Source of the DNA: Dyadobacter psychrotolerans
GTDB lineage: Bacteria; Bacteroidota; Bacteroidia; Cytophagales; Spirosomataceae
NCBI RefSeq assembly: GCF_004349265.1
Contig: NZ_SMFL01000001.1
Span: 744,001 to 808,000 of the forward strand
Direction: 5' to 3'
Length of the DNA: 64,000 bases
The notes beneath the pieces are model-generated. The model was not told the DNA's origin, ran no database searches, and saw only the letters and a list, made by a program, of their open reading frames with translations. Both the position numbers and the translations under genes were made by a program. Within the stretch, counting starts at the first letter, position 1, and the number at the start of each line of letters is the position of its first letter. Shown here in pieces: positions 17,040 through 25,575 of this stretch.

Positions 17040-19463
17040 TTACTCGCTTTTTAGTGTTTTAACAGGATTCATCAAAGCCGCTCTGATGCTTTGAAAACTT
17101 ACTGTCAGCAGTGCAATGACTATGGCCGCTACGCCGGCAAGTGCAAACATCCACCATTCGATGTCGATTTTATAGACAAAATCCTGTAACCACTTATCCA
17201 TAAAATACCAGGCAACAGGCGAGGCAATAATGATCGCGATCAATACAAGTTTTACAAAGTCTTTGGAAAGTAAGGCAACGATATTTGTTACTGTTGCGCC
17301 AAGCACTTTTCGAATCCCTATCTCCTTGATACGCTGATAGGTAGTTAAGGTCGATAAACCAAATAGTCCAAGACAACTAATCACAATTGCCACGGCCGTC
17401 GCCAGGTTGATGATTCTGGACATATTTCTTTCGTCTTTATAAATTTCATCCAGCGTACTGTCATAAAACTCATACTTGAAGGGCTGTGCCGGGTACATTT
17501 TATCCCATATTACGTTCGTCCGTTTTAAGGCAGCTTCCCACTGTGCCGGATCAGAGGAACTTAATTTGATGTTCAGCGTGGTAAGATTACTTTTATCTGA
17601 CAATAAAATCACCGGTTCTATTTTTTGATAAAATGAACCGATATGAAAATCCTTCACCACACCGACAACGGGTATCAAAGTCCCCTCCATTTCTTTAACA
17701 TATTTCCCAACGGCATCCTGCGGAGACTTGAAACCCAGCTCTTTCACAGCGGTCTCGTTCAGCATATATTCACGAACGGTGTCCGAATAAGCAATATTTC
17801 TCCCCGCCAGTAGTTTTATTTTATATAATCCCAAAAGCGTTGTATCCAGGTGTTTACGATACAAATTTCGTTCGTTTACCTTGCCACCAGGCTCTTTATA
17901 GATAAATGTGTTACTACTAAATGACTGATTCATAGGTGGATCTCCCAGTGCAACCATTTCAATCCCGGGCTGTTTTTCAAGTTCCTGTTGCATCGTAAAC
18001 TGGCGATCCTTATATGCAGGATTATTCCGAAGCTTCCACCAGGGCACCTGTACCATCACGACGGCTTCTCTGTCAAACCCCAGATCCTTATTCATCAGGT
18101 AATGAAGCTGTTCTCTCACGACTAGTGTACCGACAATAAATAGCTGAGCGACAACAAACTGAAAAACAATAAGGCTTTTTCTTAAAGAGAAACTGTTTTT
18201 CCCAACCTGAATCGTCGCTGAGCTCCGCATAATACTTGCTGCCTGCACACGGGTAATAAGCCAGCCAGGATATACACCTGAAAACAAGGTTACGGCAAGC
18301 ACGAGAACGATTAAAAAAGCACTGATCTGCCAATAATTAATATAACCTCCAAAACCCTCCGGAATCAGATCTTTAAAAGAGTTCAGTGCCCAAAGCGAAA
18401 GCAAATATGATAAACCAAGTGCAAGTATAGAGATGGCCAGCGTTTCGGATAAAAACTGGCGAATCAAATGCCAGCGCGAGCTGCCTAATGTTTTTCGTAT
18501 TCCCACTTCTTTGGCACGCTGCGGAACCTGAGCGGTTGTCAGGTTGATGTAGTTGATACAGGCAAGAATTAATAAAAAGGCTGCGATTCCAGTCAACCCG
18601 TATAAAACCTTCTTGCTTGCTTTATGGCTTCTGTCGTTGTATTCCGGCGAAAAATGAACTTCTTTCATGGGAATAAGCGTATGCCAGCGCTCGAATTTGT
18701 ATTTCTTCATTCCTTCCGCACCTTTCTCAGTGGAAAACGCATTGAGCTGCTTCAAAACCTTATGGGAGGAAGCATTGGGCAGCAATGTCACATACATCAT
18801 GTTGTTAGAATTGACACCTCCCCATCTGCTTTCAATCTCCTTTGGCAGTATTAAAGTAGAAAACTCCTGCCCGACAAAACTGTTTGGATAGTCAAGATCG
18901 GCAACAACGCCGGATATCTGCATAGGAATGGAATCTTCATACAGTATCGTTTTTCCAAGAACATTTATGGGTGAAATATTCGGGAAATATTTTTCAGCTC
19001 TGCTTTTGGTAATTACCAATTGCCCCGGCGCCTCAAGCGCATGCCCGGCATCTCCCGCAAGCCATTGATAAGGAACCATTTTAAAGTATTCCTTTGTCGT
19101 GCTCATCAGGTTTTCAGGAGAATCAAAGGTTTTTCCATCTGGAATTTTCACGCTTTGTTTCCAATTTTCCCAGATAGGCACCGACATCGCAATACCCGGC
19201 ACCTGCTGTTTGACAGAAAATGCGAGGGGCGCAGGCACCCCGCCGTTACCGCTTTCATTTCCTTCAGATTTAAAGCGGCTAACAACCCGAAAGATCCGTT
19301 CGCTGTGCGGCTGTTTGATATCATAACTAAACTCATAACTGATAATCCGGCAGATGATCCAGCATGCACTGATCCCAACAGAAAGACCAATTACATTCAG
19401 CGAAGTAAACAGCCGGTTTCTGTTGAGATACCGGAACGTGGTTTTGAAGTAGTTTTTTAACAT
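17040..19463 (-). CDS. ABC transporter permease, MacB/FtsX type (permease 5 of 6)
   Basis: 807 residues starting MLKNYFKTTFRYLNRNRLFT. The region after helix 1 reads ISYEFSYDIKQPHSERIFRV. NYINLTTAQVPQRAKEVGIRK leads into the first FtsX block, and QRIKEIGIRKVLGATVTNIV into the last. The tail is SIRAALMNPVKTLKSE. It begins 90 bp after permease 6, and that gap holds a pair of heptad repeats and no obvious promoter, so read-through from upstream is likely. Confidence 0.85.
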   Translation of the reverse strand: MLKNYFKTTFRYLNRNRLFTSLNVIGLSVGISACWIICRIISYEFSYDIKQPHSERIFRVVSRFKSEGNESGNGGVPAPLAFSVKQQVPGIAMSVPIWENWKQSVKIPDGKTFDSPENLMSTTKEYFKMVPYQWLAGDAGHALEAPGQLVITKSRAEKYFPNISPINVLGKTILYEDSIPMQISGVVADLDYPNSFVGQEFSTLILPKEIESRWGGVNSNNMMYVTLLPNASSHKVLKQLNAFSTEKGAEGMKKYKFERWHTLIPMKEVHFSPEYNDRSHKASKKVLYGLTGIAAFLLILACINYINLTTAQVPQRAKEVGIRKTLGSSRWHLIRQFLSETLAISILALGLSYLLSLWALNSFKDLIPEGFGGYINYWQISAFLIVLVLAVTLFSGVYPGWLITRVQAASIMRSSATIQVGKNSFSLRKSLIVFQFVVAQLFIVGTLVVREQLHYLMNKDLGFDREAVVMVQVPWWKLRNNPAYKDRQFTMQQELEKQPGIEMVALGDPPMNQSFSSNTFIYKEPGGKVNERNLYRKHLDTTLLGLYKIKLLAGRNIAYSDTVREYMLNETAVKELGFKSPQDAVGKYVKEMEGTLIPVVGVVKDFHIGSFYQKIEPVILLSDKSNLTTLNIKLSSSDPAQWEAALKRTNVIWDKMYPAQPFKYEFYDSTLDEIYKDERNMSRIINLATAVAIVISCLGLFGLSTLTTYQRIKEIGIRKVLGATVTNIVALLSKDFVKLVLIAIIIASPVAWYFMDKWLQDFVYKIDIEWWMFALAGVAAIVIALLTVSFQSIRAALMNPVKTLKSE

Positions 19464-19466
19464 TTT

Positions 19467-19556
19467 CAGCTATTGGCCTTTAGCAGATAGCTATCAGCTC
19501 GTTTGAATAAATATTTACTTTCATTCTTTATGCTACCTGCTAATCGCCAACAGCTA
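19467..19556. repeat. Inverted pair of degenerate heptad repeats (locus A)
   Basis: Left arm on the plus strand: AGCTATT-GGCCTTT-AGC. Right arm on the minus strand: AGCTGTT-GGCGATT-AGC. The right arm includes the TAG stop of permease 6. Both fit (RGCNNTT)n. Confidence 0.55.
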
Positions 19557-21983
19557 TTCGCTTCTAAGCGATTTCACCGGATTCATCAGGGCAGCTTTAA
19601 TACTTTGAAAACTGATTGTTAAAAGTGCAATTACTATTGCCAGTATCCCGGCTGACACAAACATCCACCATGAAATTTCGACGTGATAAGCGAAATCCTG
19701 CAGCCAGGTATTCATCGCGTACCAGGCAATGGGGCTGCCAAAAATTATGGCAAGAAGTACCAGTTTTATAAAATCTTTGGAAAGCAACCCAACAATACTG
19801 CCAACGCTGGCTCCCAAAACTTTTCTTACTCCGATCTCCTTGGTCCGGCGCTCAGCTGTGTAGGCTGATAAACCGAAAAGTCCAAGGCAGCCTATAATGA
19901 TGGATATGACTGCAAAAGTGATAAAAATTTGCCCGACGCGTTGCTCACTTCGGTATTGGCTATCAAAATCCTGATCCATGAACTGGTAGTTGAAGGGCTG
20001 TCCGGGTGCCATGGTTTTCCATAAACCTTCAATCTGGCCGATCGTTTTGGTATAATCACCTCCCTTTAATCTTACCACTACCAGGCCCTTACTTGGCTTC
20101 AACACCATACTCAATGCACCTATATTTTGGCGAAGGGATGCAAAGTGAAAATTTTTCACCACGCCCAAAATGGTAAAAGTGATGCGTTCACGGGTTTTCT
20201 CATCCGGCATGATAAAAATTCTTTTACCAACAGGATCTGCAAAACCAAGAATTTTAGCGGCAGTTTCATTTATTAAAATTCCGGAAGAATCGGAAAGAAA
20301 ATCCTTTTGAAACGCACGGCCCGCCTTCATTTCCAGGTTCAGGGTTTTGACGTAATCATAATCAACATCCCACTTTTGCATACTTACGCTTTTGTCCTGC
20401 TGTAATTGCCCTTCCGGAAAAAACCCGTAATCACTTCTGGTTGAAGGCGTGGGCAAAAAACTTGTGATTGTACTGGTTTCAACATTGGGCAATTGAGATA
20501 CTTCTTCTTTGAAAGCCTGTGACTGGCGATTCAATGCATAAGCATTTTTTACAATCAACACCTGCTCCTTATTAAAACCCAGTTTTTTCGTTTGTATATA
20601 ATTCAGCTGCTTGTAAATAACACCTGTACCGATAATGAGCATCACCGAAATCATAAACTGGAAAACAACAAGTGAATTTCGTAAATATCCGCCTTTACCT
20701 TCAAGTTGTACAGCGCCTTTTAACACTTTCAAAGGCTGAAATGCAGACAGGAAAAACGCGGGATAACTTCCCGCCATTATACCCACGACAATGCCTGTTA
20801 CAACTGACGCCGCCCAAAAGAGCCCATTTTGGTAGGGAAAGGCAATTTCCTTACCGGCAAGATTGTTAAAAAGCGGTAAAGCAAGGATTGCAAGAATAAT
20901 CGCCAATGCTAATGCAAGAAAACTTAACATGACCGCTTCCGTCAGAAACTGATTTACAAGAGACGATCTTTCTGAACCCAGGGCCTTGCGAACACCTACT
21001 TCTCTCGCCCGGTTTGAAGAACGCGCCGTGGCAAGATTCATAAAATTGACACAAGCGATTGCGAGCAGAAAAACAGCAACCAGGCTGAAAATATATACGT
21101 ATTGAACATTGCTGTTGTTCCCAAGTTCTGCTGTCCGGTCTGAGCGAAGATGAATATCAGTCACCGGCATCAAAGCATATTTGATATAACTTCCCGATTT
21201 TTTTAATTCGCTAAGCGTGGCACCCATCACGCTTTGAGTCCATTTGCCTGTATACTTTTCAAGAATCGTATCAAAGTTTTTTTCAAAGCCTGCCGCATCA
21301 ACACCTTCCCGAAGCAACAAGTATGTATTAAAATTATGGCTTCCCCAATTATCTTCCCTGCTTTCCCTGTTGGTACTCATAGACAACAGCATGTTCAAAC
21401 TACCCAGGTGAGAGTGCGAAGGAATGTTTTCCATAACGCCTGTCACCGTGTAAGACTGGTTGTTGTCAAGCAGCAGCGTTTTTCCTATCGGATTTTCTTT
21501 ACCAAAATACTTTTCAGCATCACGTTCTGAGATGACCATCGTATTCGGTTGGGTGAGCACCCGGTGACTATCTCCCGCAACGATCGGAATTTGAAATACC
21601 TTAAAAAAACTAGAATCTACGTAAACGACTAATGCTTCCTGCAAATTTTCGGTAGTACCAGTCCTACGCACCAAAGAACTTCCATCTTCCCGTATTCGCA
21701 TCGCGGCTTCCACCTGCGGATAATCCTTTAACATTGTAAAAGCCATTGGATCAGGAGCTACGGCCAGTTTCATTTCGGCGCCGCCAAATTTGATGTCTGA
21801 ATTTACCCGATATATCCGGTCTGCATGGTTGAAAGATTTATCGTAGCTTAATTCATCCAGTACATACAAAGTAATCAGCAGGCAGCTTGCCAATCCAAGT
21901 GCTAATCCGAAAACATTCAGAAAAGTGTAAAACTTGTTTTTACCCAAATTCCGCCATGCGATTTTTAGATAGTTTCGTAGCAT
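19554..21983 (-). CDS. ABC transporter permease, MacB/FtsX type (permease 6 of 6)
   Basis: About 809 residues from MLRNYLKIAWRNLGKNKFYT, the start that aligns with the paralogues; the 48-residue extension from 22127 overlaps the upstream gene and looks non-coding. Signature LDELSYDKSFNHADRIYRV after the first helix; FMNLATARSSNRAREVGVRK before the first FtsX block; TAERRTKEIGVRKVLGASV before the last; tail SIKAALMNPVKSLRSE. It is the permease nearest the ATPase and adaptor genes, so it is the best candidate for their original partner. Confidence 0.85.
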   Translation of the reverse strand: MLRNYLKIAWRNLGKNKFYTFLNVFGLALGLASCLLITLYVLDELSYDKSFNHADRIYRVNSDIKFGGAEMKLAVAPDPMAFTMLKDYPQVEAAMRIREDGSSLVRRTGTTENLQEALVVYVDSSFFKVFQIPIVAGDSHRVLTQPNTMVISERDAEKYFGKENPIGKTLLLDNNQSYTVTGVMENIPSHSHLGSLNMLLSMSTNRESREDNWGSHNFNTYLLLREGVDAAGFEKNFDTILEKYTGKWTQSVMGATLSELKKSGSYIKYALMPVTDIHLRSDRTAELGNNSNVQYVYIFSLVAVFLLAIACVNFMNLATARSSNRAREVGVRKALGSERSSLVNQFLTEAVMLSFLALALAIILAILALPLFNNLAGKEIAFPYQNGLFWAASVVTGIVVGIMAGSYPAFFLSAFQPLKVLKGAVQLEGKGGYLRNSLVVFQFMISVMLIIGTGVIYKQLNYIQTKKLGFNKEQVLIVKNAYALNRQSQAFKEEVSQLPNVETSTITSFLPTPSTRSDYGFFPEGQLQQDKSVSMQKWDVDYDYVKTLNLEMKAGRAFQKDFLSDSSGILINETAAKILGFADPVGKRIFIMPDEKTRERITFTILGVVKNFHFASLRQNIGALSMVLKPSKGLVVVRLKGGDYTKTIGQIEGLWKTMAPGQPFNYQFMDQDFDSQYRSEQRVGQIFITFAVISIIIGCLGLFGLSAYTAERRTKEIGVRKVLGASVGSIVGLLSKDFIKLVLLAIIFGSPIAWYAMNTWLQDFAYHVEISWWMFVSAGILAIVIALLTISFQSIKAALMNPVKSLRSE

Positions 21984-22107
21984 CTTTAAATTTTTTAGCG
22001 GTAAAAATAAACTATTTGCCTGCTTAAACGGGAAATGAAAAATCTCCTCTCCCCCCCTGATTTTCGGAAGAAGAGGAGGAATGAAGAAGAAGAAGAGAAA
22101 ATATTTT

Positions 22108-22683
22108 TTACTTACACGGAAGTTCAATCTCGTTTTCGAAGCTTTTTATGATACTATCACGTTGCCTGGAAGATTTTGAACTGGCATCAACGGTTTTTTC
22201 ATAAATGAATTCTTCGCCGCCCTTCATAAACTGATAGCGAAGATATAACTCACCTGTTTGATCATTAAATTTCACTTCCTTTGAAAACGGCTTCGCTTTT
22301 GCAGCAGAATTGTCTTTTGTTAGCTCACTATCAGATAAAATTACAGAAGACAAACCTTCGGAAACGCCTGCGGAAAGATGCCCTGATGGCTGCTGTGCCT
22401 GATATGACCTAGGCGCCCGAGGGGCACGTGGTGGAGCCGGGGTTTCAACATTTATGCCAAGAGAATCAAAAACCTTTTCTTTAATTTCGGCTTTTTCCTC
22501 CCTGCTAAGTCCGGCAACACTAAAGGTTTTTTCATAATCGATGGCTTTACCATCAATTGTACCGTTAACCCGAATCGTCAGGTTTCGCCCGTTGTCGTCA
22601 ACACTACGGTTCAGGTCTATTTTGTGCTGAGCAGAGGCCAGTGTCGATACACCGGCAAGTAAAATGGTCAGAATTTTTTTCAT
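22108..22683 (-). CDS. Exported protein of unknown function in ABC operon
   Basis: 191 residues. The signal peptide is MKKILTILLAGVSTLASA, cut before QHKID. The mature part has a beta-type N-terminal region (DDNGRNLTIRVNGTIDG), a proline/arginine-rich linker (PAPPRAPRAPRSY, about 81-93), and a charged C-terminal part ending IELPCK with a single cysteine. No known domain is recognised. It lies between the ATPase gene and permease 6 on the same strand, so it may be a periplasmic accessory part of the transporter. Confidence 0.62.
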   Translation of the reverse strand: MKKILTILLAGVSTLASAQHKIDLNRSVDDNGRNLTIRVNGTIDGKAIDYEKTFSVAGLSREEKAEIKEKVFDSLGINVETPAPPRAPRAPRSYQAQQPSGHLSAGVSEGLSSVILSDSELTKDNSAAKAKPFSKEVKFNDQTGELYLRYQFMKGGEEFIYEKTVDASSKSSRQRDSIIKSFENEIELPCK

Positions 22684-22825
22684 GGCTGGTTTGGTATTTA
22701 GCTATTAGCCGGTAGCCTTTAGCCAGGTTAAATTTGAACTTCAAAGTAGTCTGCGAACCTGAAACCCTCGTTTGCGGTATACAAACGAAGGCCATAAGCT
22801 ACAAAGCGGCAGTTCCAAACCAGCC
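22684..22825. repeat. MITE-like inverted-repeat segment with heptads (locus B)
   Basis: The ends are GGCTGGTTTGG (22684-22694) and CCAAACCAGCC (22815-22825), a perfect 11-bp inverted repeat. Inside are heptads (AGCTATT-AGCCGGT-AGCC, from 22700) and a dyad TCGTTTG...CAAACGA near 22768-22789. The left end abuts the start codon of the 22108-22683 gene. Total 142 bp, no coding frame. Confidence 0.5.
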
Positions 22826-22836
22826 GCTAAAAGCTA

Positions 22837-23514
22837 TTAAACGTGTACTTTTTCTGTCACGATTTTTCCATCGAACAGATTTACAATCCGATGTGCAAAT
22901 CCTGCATCATACGGCGAGTGCGTTACCATTAGAATTGTTGTTCCGGCGTTGTTCAGCTGGCTCAGCAGATTCATCACTTCTTCTCCGTTTTTGGAGTCAA
23001 GGTTACCGGTAGGCTCATCTGCAAGTATTGTTTTTGGATTAGCAACTACGGCTCTTGCAATGGCAGTCCGCTGCTGTTGCCCTCCTGAAAGCTGCTGCGG
23101 AAAGTGATTCCGGCGGTGCATCATATTCATCCGGTTCAGGGCAGCTTCCACTTTTTCCTTACGTTCGGCAGGAGGTGTTTTCAAATACAACAACGGAAGT
23201 TCGACATTTTCATAAACCGTTAGTTCGTCGATCAAATTAAAGCTTTGAAACACAAACCCGATGTTTCCTTTGCGGATTTGCGCACGCTGACGTTCCGACA
23301 TCTTTGCAACCTCTGTTCCGTAAAACTCGTAAGAGCCCTCACTTGGGTTGTCAAGCAATCCGAGAATGTTGAGTAAGGTCGACTTACCACAACCGGACGG
23401 ACCCATAATGGCCACAAACTCGCCGTCTTTGATATCCATATCGATACCATTCAGGGCGGTCGTTTCTACTTCTTCAGTAGAGAAAATCTTTTGCAGGTTT
23501 GTAATTTTTATCAT
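22837..23514 (-). CDS. ABC transporter ATP-binding protein (MacB/LolD type)
   Basis: 225 residues, a complete nucleotide-binding domain. Walker A GPSGCGKST (38-46), Q-loop FVFQSFNL (about 88), signature LSGGQQQR (142-149), Walker B ILADEPTGNLD (163-173), H-loop VTHS (H199). The length and the 'SERQRAQIRKGNIGFVFQ' segment are typical of the MacB/LolD/FtsE branch that drives FtsX-type permeases. It is the only ATPase in the window and so probably serves several or all of the six permeases. It is separated from its adaptor gene by the antisense four-helix-bundle cassette at 23521-24060. Confidence 0.9.
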   Translation of the reverse strand: MIKITNLQKIFSTEEVETTALNGIDMDIKDGEFVAIMGPSGCGKSTLLNILGLLDNPSEGSYEFYGTEVAKMSERQRAQIRKGNIGFVFQSFNLIDELTVYENVELPLLYLKTPPAERKEKVEAALNRMNMMHRRNHFPQQLSGGQQQRTAIARAVVANPKTILADEPTGNLDSKNGEEVMNLLSQLNNAGTTILMVTHSPYDAGFAHRIVNLFDGKIVTEKVHV

Positions 23515-23520
23515 TTTTTT

Positions 23521-23556
23521 GGCTATTGGCTATTAGCGATTGGCTTTTAGCCTTTT
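23521..23556. repeat. Heptad repeat, left flank of four-helix-bundle gene (locus C)
   Basis: Five units in a row: GGCTATT-GGCTATT, AGCGATT, GGCTTTT, AGCCTTT. This is the clearest heptad run in the window and defines the consensus RGCNNTT. The matching inverted arm lies at 24024-24060. Confidence 0.65.
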
Positions 23557-23644
23557 AAATTGAATTACTATTTATCTTAATCACTAATGATGTTACCTTT
23601 TTTCATTTTCGGAATCTAACTAATTTATCATCAAACCTTGTAAA

Positions 23645-24001
23645 ATGCGAAATTTCAAAACTTTGACTGTCTGGCAAAAAAGCCACACCTTAACTCTTTT
23701 GATTTATAAAGTTTCCAAGGCCTTTCCAAAAAAGGAACTGTATGGTTTAACCAGTCAGATCAGAAGATCCGCAATCTCGCTTCTCTCAAACATTTCAGAA
23801 GGTTGCGGAAGGCTTTCAGACAAAGAGCTTTCTCACTATCTTGTTATTGCAAATGGTTCAGCTAATGAGCTTGAATACCAACTTCTCTTAGCCAAGGATT
23901 TGGAGTGCATTCCCTTCCCCATTTATGAATCTATTGATAACCAGCTCATTGTGATAAAAAATATACTAAACGCCTTTATCAGAAAATTAAACTCAAAATA
24001 G
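23645..24001 (+). CDS. Four-helix-bundle protein (S23/IVP family)
   Basis: 118 residues with the typical sequence of this family: NFKTLTVWQKSHTLTLLIYK, FPKKELYGLTSQIRRSA, SLLSNISEGCGRLSDKELSH, then ANGSANELEYQLLLAKDL. Members were first seen in 23S rRNA intervening sequences; the related Avd protein is part of diversity-generating retroelements. The biochemical role of the stand-alone form is unknown. It runs antisense to the ABC operon, exactly between the adaptor and ATPase genes, and is flanked on both sides by inverted heptad repeats. No reverse transcriptase or variable repeat is nearby, so a diversity-generating element is not supported. Confidence 0.85.
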   Translation: MRNFKTLTVWQKSHTLTLLIYKVSKAFPKKELYGLTSQIRRSAISLLSNISEGCGRLSDKELSHYLVIANGSANELEYQLLLAKDLECIPFPIYESIDNQLIVIKNILNAFIRKLNSK

Positions 24002-24023
24002 TCAATGTAACAATCCAGAGTAT

Positions 24024-24060
24024 TGCCGCTATAAGCTAATCACTAAAAGCTTACAGCTAA
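24024..24060. repeat. Heptad repeat, right flank of four-helix-bundle gene (locus C)
   Basis: On the minus strand: AGCTGTA-AGCTTTT, AGTGATT, AGCTTAT, AGCGGCA. It faces the array at 23521-23556 in inverted orientation and ends at the stop of the adaptor gene. Confidence 0.55.
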
Positions 24061-25371
24061 CTAAAACTCCAAAACCTCATTATCTCCAAAGTTCTCATAC
24101 GAACTTGTAATTACTTTTTCACCTGGTTTAAGACCTTCTAAAACTTCAAAGTACTCAGGATTTTTTCGACCTAAGGTAATTTTGCGTTTTGCCGCACGTT
24201 TTCCGTCTTCGCCCACTACATACACCCAGTTACCTCCTGTTTCAGAGAAGAATCCGCCAACCGGTAGTAATGTTGCCTGAGAAGGCTGCCCAAGTTGCAA
24301 ACGGATCGGCGCCGACTGGCCTCTTTTTATCAGTTCAGGAGCACCTTTTTCAAATGCCATATCCACCTCAAATCTTCCACTTGCCACTTCGGGATATATT
24401 TTGATGATTTTAAGCTCGTATTCTTTTCCGTTAAAATCCATAGAGCCAACCAGTCCGGCAAAAATTCTGGAAATGTAATGCTCATCAACACTTACACGCA
24501 TTTTGAAACCGTTCAGGTCATCGATCTGACCAATATTTTGTCCCTGGTTAATGTTTGAACCAACTTCCACATTCATCGATGACAGCAATCCGGACACAGG
24601 AGCTTTTACAGAAAGATTTTCAAGCGTTTGTCTCCAAAGGTTTACGTTTTTCTGTGTACTGGCCAACGTTCCTTCCAGCTGCGTAATCTGCATTTTAGAG
24701 TTTTCTTCCTGATATTTTTGAGATTCTACTTCAATGTCACGCTGTTTAGTGAGGCGTTCGAATTCACGTTTTGTTTTCAGGTATTCCGCATCTGGAATTA
24801 CTTTGTCTTTGTATAACTTAATATTTCTGTCATGCGCATCCTTCGCCTGATCAATTTGAAAATCAAGTTCACTTAATGTTTTTTGTAAGTTAAAACGGGC
24901 GATACGAAGGCTCTGACGGGTATTTTGCAAATCATTTACCAGGCGGCTGGCTTCTGTTTCCGATTGTAAAAAGCTTAGTTTCAAATTCTGGTTTTCCAGT
25001 TTAAGAAGTACTTCGCCCTGCTTTACCATGTTACCCCCTTCAATCAGTTTTTCAGTAACATATCCTCCAACGATAGCATCAAGCTGAATTGTTTTCAGTG
25101 GCTGAACAACCCCTGTAACCACAATAAATTCATCGAATTTACCCTGAGAAACCGTTGAAACTGTCAATTTCTCCTGATCTACATTTAGTTTGGTTCTCTT
25201 GTCCGAAAGAAAAAACTGATAAACCAGGAATCCAACGAGTAATAAACTGCCGGCTATAATACCGATTCGCTGTGTAGTCCAGAACTTCTTAGGCTTAATC
25301 TTATCCATATTAGATGACCCACCGGTAAATCCGTTGCCGGAGTGAGTCGAGTTAGGTGTTTTAACTTCCAT
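24061..25371 (-). CDS. HlyD/MacA-type periplasmic adaptor subunit
   Basis: 436 residues. A cytoplasmic N-terminal tail is followed by one membrane helix (IGIIAGSLLLVGFLVYQFFL, about 36-55). Then comes a lipoyl/barrel-sandwich half (GGYVTEKLIEGGNMVKQGEV, about 107-126), a long alpha-helical hairpin with heptad character (about 135-245), the second lipoyl half (VKAPVSGLLSSMNVEVGSN) and beta-barrel regions. This is the MacA/HlyD fold, linking an inner-membrane ABC transporter to an outer-membrane channel. No TolC-like gene is in the window. It is the first gene of the long operon and follows a sigma-54-type promoter with tandem activator sites. Confidence 0.88.
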   Translation of the reverse strand: MEVKTPNSTHSGNGFTGGSSNMDKIKPKKFWTTQRIGIIAGSLLLVGFLVYQFFLSDKRTKLNVDQEKLTVSTVSQGKFDEFIVVTGVVQPLKTIQLDAIVGGYVTEKLIEGGNMVKQGEVLLKLENQNLKLSFLQSETEASRLVNDLQNTRQSLRIARFNLQKTLSELDFQIDQAKDAHDRNIKLYKDKVIPDAEYLKTKREFERLTKQRDIEVESQKYQEENSKMQITQLEGTLASTQKNVNLWRQTLENLSVKAPVSGLLSSMNVEVGSNINQGQNIGQIDDLNGFKMRVSVDEHYISRIFAGLVGSMDFNGKEYELKIIKIYPEVASGRFEVDMAFEKGAPELIKRGQSAPIRLQLGQPSQATLLPVGGFFSETGGNWVYVVGEDGKRAAKRKITLGRKNPEYFEVLEGLKPGEKVITSSYENFGDNEVLEF

Positions 25372-25418
25372 TATATTGTAATAATAATTGATATCCTGTT
25401 CAAATCCTCCTTATTGTA

Positions 25419-25434
25419 TCCAATCACTATGCCA
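25419..25434 (-). promoter_or_regulatory. Sigma-54-like -24/-12 element of the adaptor operon
   Basis: Read on the minus strand: TGGCATAGTGATTGGA, preceded by C. TGGCA matches the -24 box and TTG the first part of the -12 box; the next base is G instead of C. A start site near 25408 would leave a ~37-nt leader before the ATG at 25371. Confidence 0.6.
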
Positions 25435-25499
25435 GAAATATAAAACTACATTAAACATCTGTTAACCAATTAAATAACCATTAAAACGATTTGCAAATC

Positions 25500-25535
25500 T
25501 GTTCATTATCGGACATTTCTGTACGTGTACGGACA
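25500..25535. promoter_or_regulatory. Tandem activator sites upstream of the adaptor operon
   Basis: Plus strand: TGTTCA-TTAT-CGGACA (25500-25515) and TGTACG-TGTA-CGGACA (25520-25535), 20 bp apart, so on the same face of the helix. The first base is exactly 66 bp from the -24 T at 25434. This is the usual distance range for NtrC-type activators. Confidence 0.7.
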
Positions 25536-25575
25536 TATCGCAAAATGTTTGTTGTGAATTACAAATGGGATACCT

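Noticed and set aside
21984..22127. N-terminal extension of permease 6
   Set aside because: The 48 added residues do not align with the paralogues and overlap the upstream gene's end.
23645..24001. Diversity-generating retroelement accessory gene (Avd)
   Set aside because: The fold is related, but there is no reverse transcriptase, template repeat or variable target nearby.
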